From contig CAZEAU010000010.1 in assembly GCA_964510515.1 (NCBI GenBank), positions 1-64,000 on the forward strand: 64,000 nt of DNA, in the 5' to 3' direction. This stretch comes from SURF-21 sp964510515. Its GTDB lineage: Bacteria > Actinomycetota > Geothermincolia > Geothermincolales > RBG-13-55-18. Below the pieces are notes generated by a model, which did not search any database, was not told the DNA's origin, and saw nothing but the letters and a program-made list of their open reading frames with translations. Within the stretch, counting starts at the first letter, position 1; each line of letters opens with the position of its first letter. This document shows, piece after piece, positions 62,438 to 64,000 of this stretch. The translations under genes and the position numbers were made by a program.

Positions 62438-63372
62438 GGCCGCTCTTCTCCCCTCATCCCCACCAGCCTGATCTCCTCCTCCAGCTCGATGCCCTCCACC
62501 CTCGCCACCTCGTCCCTGACCCGCCTCATGAGCTCGAACACCTCGCGGGCGCTCGCCCCCCCCAGGTTGACGATGAAGTTGGCGTGCTTGTGCGAGACCA
62601 TGGCCCTCCCGACCCGGGTCCCCTTGAGGCCGCAGCGGTCGATGAGCTCCCCGGCGGACGTCCCCTGAGGGTTGCGGAAAACGCTGCCCGCGGATCTTTG
62701 CCTCAATGGTTGGTTCTCCCTGCGCCACGCCATGACCTCCCCGCGGCGGGACGCGAGCTCGCCCCTCCCCGCCCGCCGCAAGCGCAACCTGGAGGCGTAA
62801 ACGACGTCGCCCTCCCGCAGCGCGCTCTCGCGGTATCCGAAGGCCATGGCCCCGCGGTCGAGCTTCCTGACCGCCACGCCCCGATCGCTCACGCTCATGA
62901 CCTCCACCTCCAGCACCAGCTCGCCGATGCTGGACCCCATGGCCCCGGCGTTCATGCATATGGCGCCGCCGACGCTTCCCGGTATCCCGGCCAGATCCTC
63001 CAGGCCCCCCATCTCCATATCGATGGCCCAGTCTATAGCCCGCTTGAGCCCGCACCCTGCCTCAACGTAAACCTCATCTTTACTCTTTCTGGTTATCCGT
63101 TTCAGCCCCTCGCCGACCACGGCCACCACCCCGTCAAAGCCGCGGTCGGAGACGAGAAGGTTGGATCCCCCTCCCATCACCAGCAGGTCCGCACCGGTCT
63201 GCGCCACGGCCTCCAGGAGCATGCAGAGGTCGTCCATACCCGAGGGCACCGCCAGCAGCGCCGCGGGCCCCCCGATGGCGAAGGTCGTGAAACGCGCCAG
63301 CGGCACGCCCTCCATGAGGGTCCCGGCGAACCCGGCACGCAGCCTTTCCCGCATCCCCTCCCGCCAGGTCAT
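62434..63372 (-). CDS. murB: UDP-N-acetylenolpyruvoylglucosamine reductase
   Basis: The 312-residue flavoenzyme reduces the enolpyruvyl group to form UDP-MurNAc. FAD binding is by VMGGGSNLLVSD and GIPGSVGGAICMNAGAMG; the catalytic serine is in SAGSVFRNPQG and the final glutamate region is EEIRLVG. Its ATG overlaps the murC stop (ATGA), showing tight coupling. Confidence 0.96.
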   Translation of the reverse strand: MTWREGMRERLRAGFAGTLMEGVPLARFTTFAIGGPAALLAVPSGMDDLCMLLEAVAQTGADLLVMGGGSNLLVSDRGFDGVVAVVGEGLKRITRKSKDEVYVEAGCGLKRAIDWAIDMEMGGLEDLAGIPGSVGGAICMNAGAMGSSIGELVLEVEVMSVSDRGVAVRKLDRGAMAFGYRESALREGDVVYASRLRLRRAGRGELASRRGEVMAWRRENQPLRQRSAGSVFRNPQGTSAGELIDRCGLKGTRVGRAMVSHKHANFIVNLGGASAREVFELMRRVRDEVARVEGIELEEEIRLVGMRGEERP

Positions 63373-64000
63373 GCCCCCGCGCCCCCCATCCTCCCCGCGC
63401 CCTCGCTCCGCTCCCCCCTCAGTATCCCTGCCACCTCCCCGGCACACTGCGTTATGTCGCCCGCCCCCATGGTCAGCACCAGGTCGCCCCCGCGCACAAA
63501 GCTCGCCACCCCCGCTCCCAGCTGGGAGCGGCGCGGTATGTACATCACCTGTTTGCGGGGATCCGCCTCCAGCAGCGCGTCCACAATGAGCTTCCCGCTC
63601 ACCCCCGGCACGGGGTCCTCGCCCGCCGCATAGACATCGGTGACGATGACCAGGTCGGCCTGCAGCAACGCCTCCGCGGAGTCACGCCACAGGGCGGCGG
63701 TGCGCGAATAGCGGTGGGGCTGGAAGACGCAGACCACGCGCTTTGCCCCCTCGCAGGCGGCGGCCATCAGCGTGGTCCGCACCTCCGAGGGGTGATGGGC
63801 ATAGTCGTCGATGAGCCTCACACCCGCGACCTCGTCCACGAACTGATAGCGGCGCTGCACCCCCTTGAAGGCCGCCAGCGCGCGGGCCGCCGGCGCGAAG
63901 TCCACGCCGATGGACAGGGTGAGGGCCAGGGCCGCCATGGCGTTGTGCACGTTGTGGCGCCCCGGTATGCTCAGCCTGACCTCGCCCAGCGTCTCCTCGC
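63369..64000 (-). CDS. murC: UDP-N-acetylmuramate-L-alanine ligase, 3' part
   Basis: This is the C-terminal ~210 residues of MurC, which adds L-Ala to UDP-MurNAc. Visible are IPGRHNVHNAMAALA, FKGVQRRYQFV, IDDYAHHPSEVRTTLMAA and CVFQPHRYSRTAALW, all typical. The gene runs off the right edge, so the P-loop half is missing from the window. Confidence 0.95.
   Translation of the reverse strand, partial: EETLGEVRLSIPGRHNVHNAMAALALTLSIGVDFAPAARALAAFKGVQRRYQFVDEVAGVRLIDDYAHHPSEVRTTLMAAACEGAKRVVCVFQPHRYSRTAALWRDSAEALLQADLVIVTDVYAAGEDPVPGVSGKLIVDALLEADPRKQVMYIPRRSQLGAGVASFVRGGDLVLTMGAGDITQCAGEVAGILRGERSEGAGRMGGAGA

Overview
The window is dense, high-GC bacterial DNA carrying about 47 protein genes, the 5' tip of a 16S rRNA gene, one tRNA, one confident riboswitch and three sets of CRISPR-like repeats. 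The GC-rich arg, dcw and rplU-rpmA-obg gene orders, ftsQ directly followed by ftsZ without ftsA, a class E-like sortase, mixed ATG/GTG/TTG starts with strong Shine-Dalgarno sites, and a CAP-domain protein with WFFAEGYTG-type repeats all suggest a deep-branching, probably anaerobic Actinomycetota (Geothermincolia-like). That placement is inference from gene content. Only about 58 bases of 16S lie in the window, so the sequence itself does not settle it.

Layout. 1-5.4 kb: rrn promoter and 16S start, tyrS, a degenerate CRISPR-like array, a SipW-type signal peptidase with two SipW-dependent (TasA/camelysin-like) secreted proteins, and an unidentified structured RNA with its own promoter and terminator. 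5.4-12.4 kb: class A penicillin-binding protein with PASTA domains, a TPR protein, a NIF3-like protein, a RemA-like regulator and PolX. 12.6-21.2 kb: the complete arginine operon argCJBDFRGH behind an ARG box. 21.2-29 kb: leuS, comEA, comEC, holA and a PP-loop enzyme. 29-43.4 kb: accessory metabolism: an MFS transporter, two small unknown genes, a class III PHA synthase locus (phasin-like gene, phaE, phaC), an Fe-S protein with a winged-helix start, split (R)-hydratase and 3-hydroxyacyl-CoA dehydrogenase, a CrtI-like oxidoreductase, an AcsB-like protein paired with a CooC-type nickel ATPase, and an acyl-CoA synthetase. 43.6-44.8 kb: a lipoprotein, a second CRISPR-like array and tRNA-Ala. 44.8-58.8 kb: rsfS, a LytR_C protein, nadD, proA, proB, obgE, rpmA and rplU, then a c-di-GMP riboswitch controlling a surface CAP protein, sortase, RNase G and the radical SAM pair. 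58.9-64 kb: ftsZ, ftsQ, ddl, murB and the 3' part of murC.

The cell-surface genes form a theme: SipW substrates, sortase, the c-di-GMP-controlled CAP protein and a RemA-like protein would together fit regulated surface or matrix formation. The lipid genes fit activation of fatty acids, (R)-specific beta-oxidation and PHA storage. The least explained items are the two arrays with a repeat period near 61 nt and no cas genes, the PhaC with a histone-like lysine/alanine tail, the AcsB-like/CooC pair, and the structured RNA upstream of the SipW substrates.
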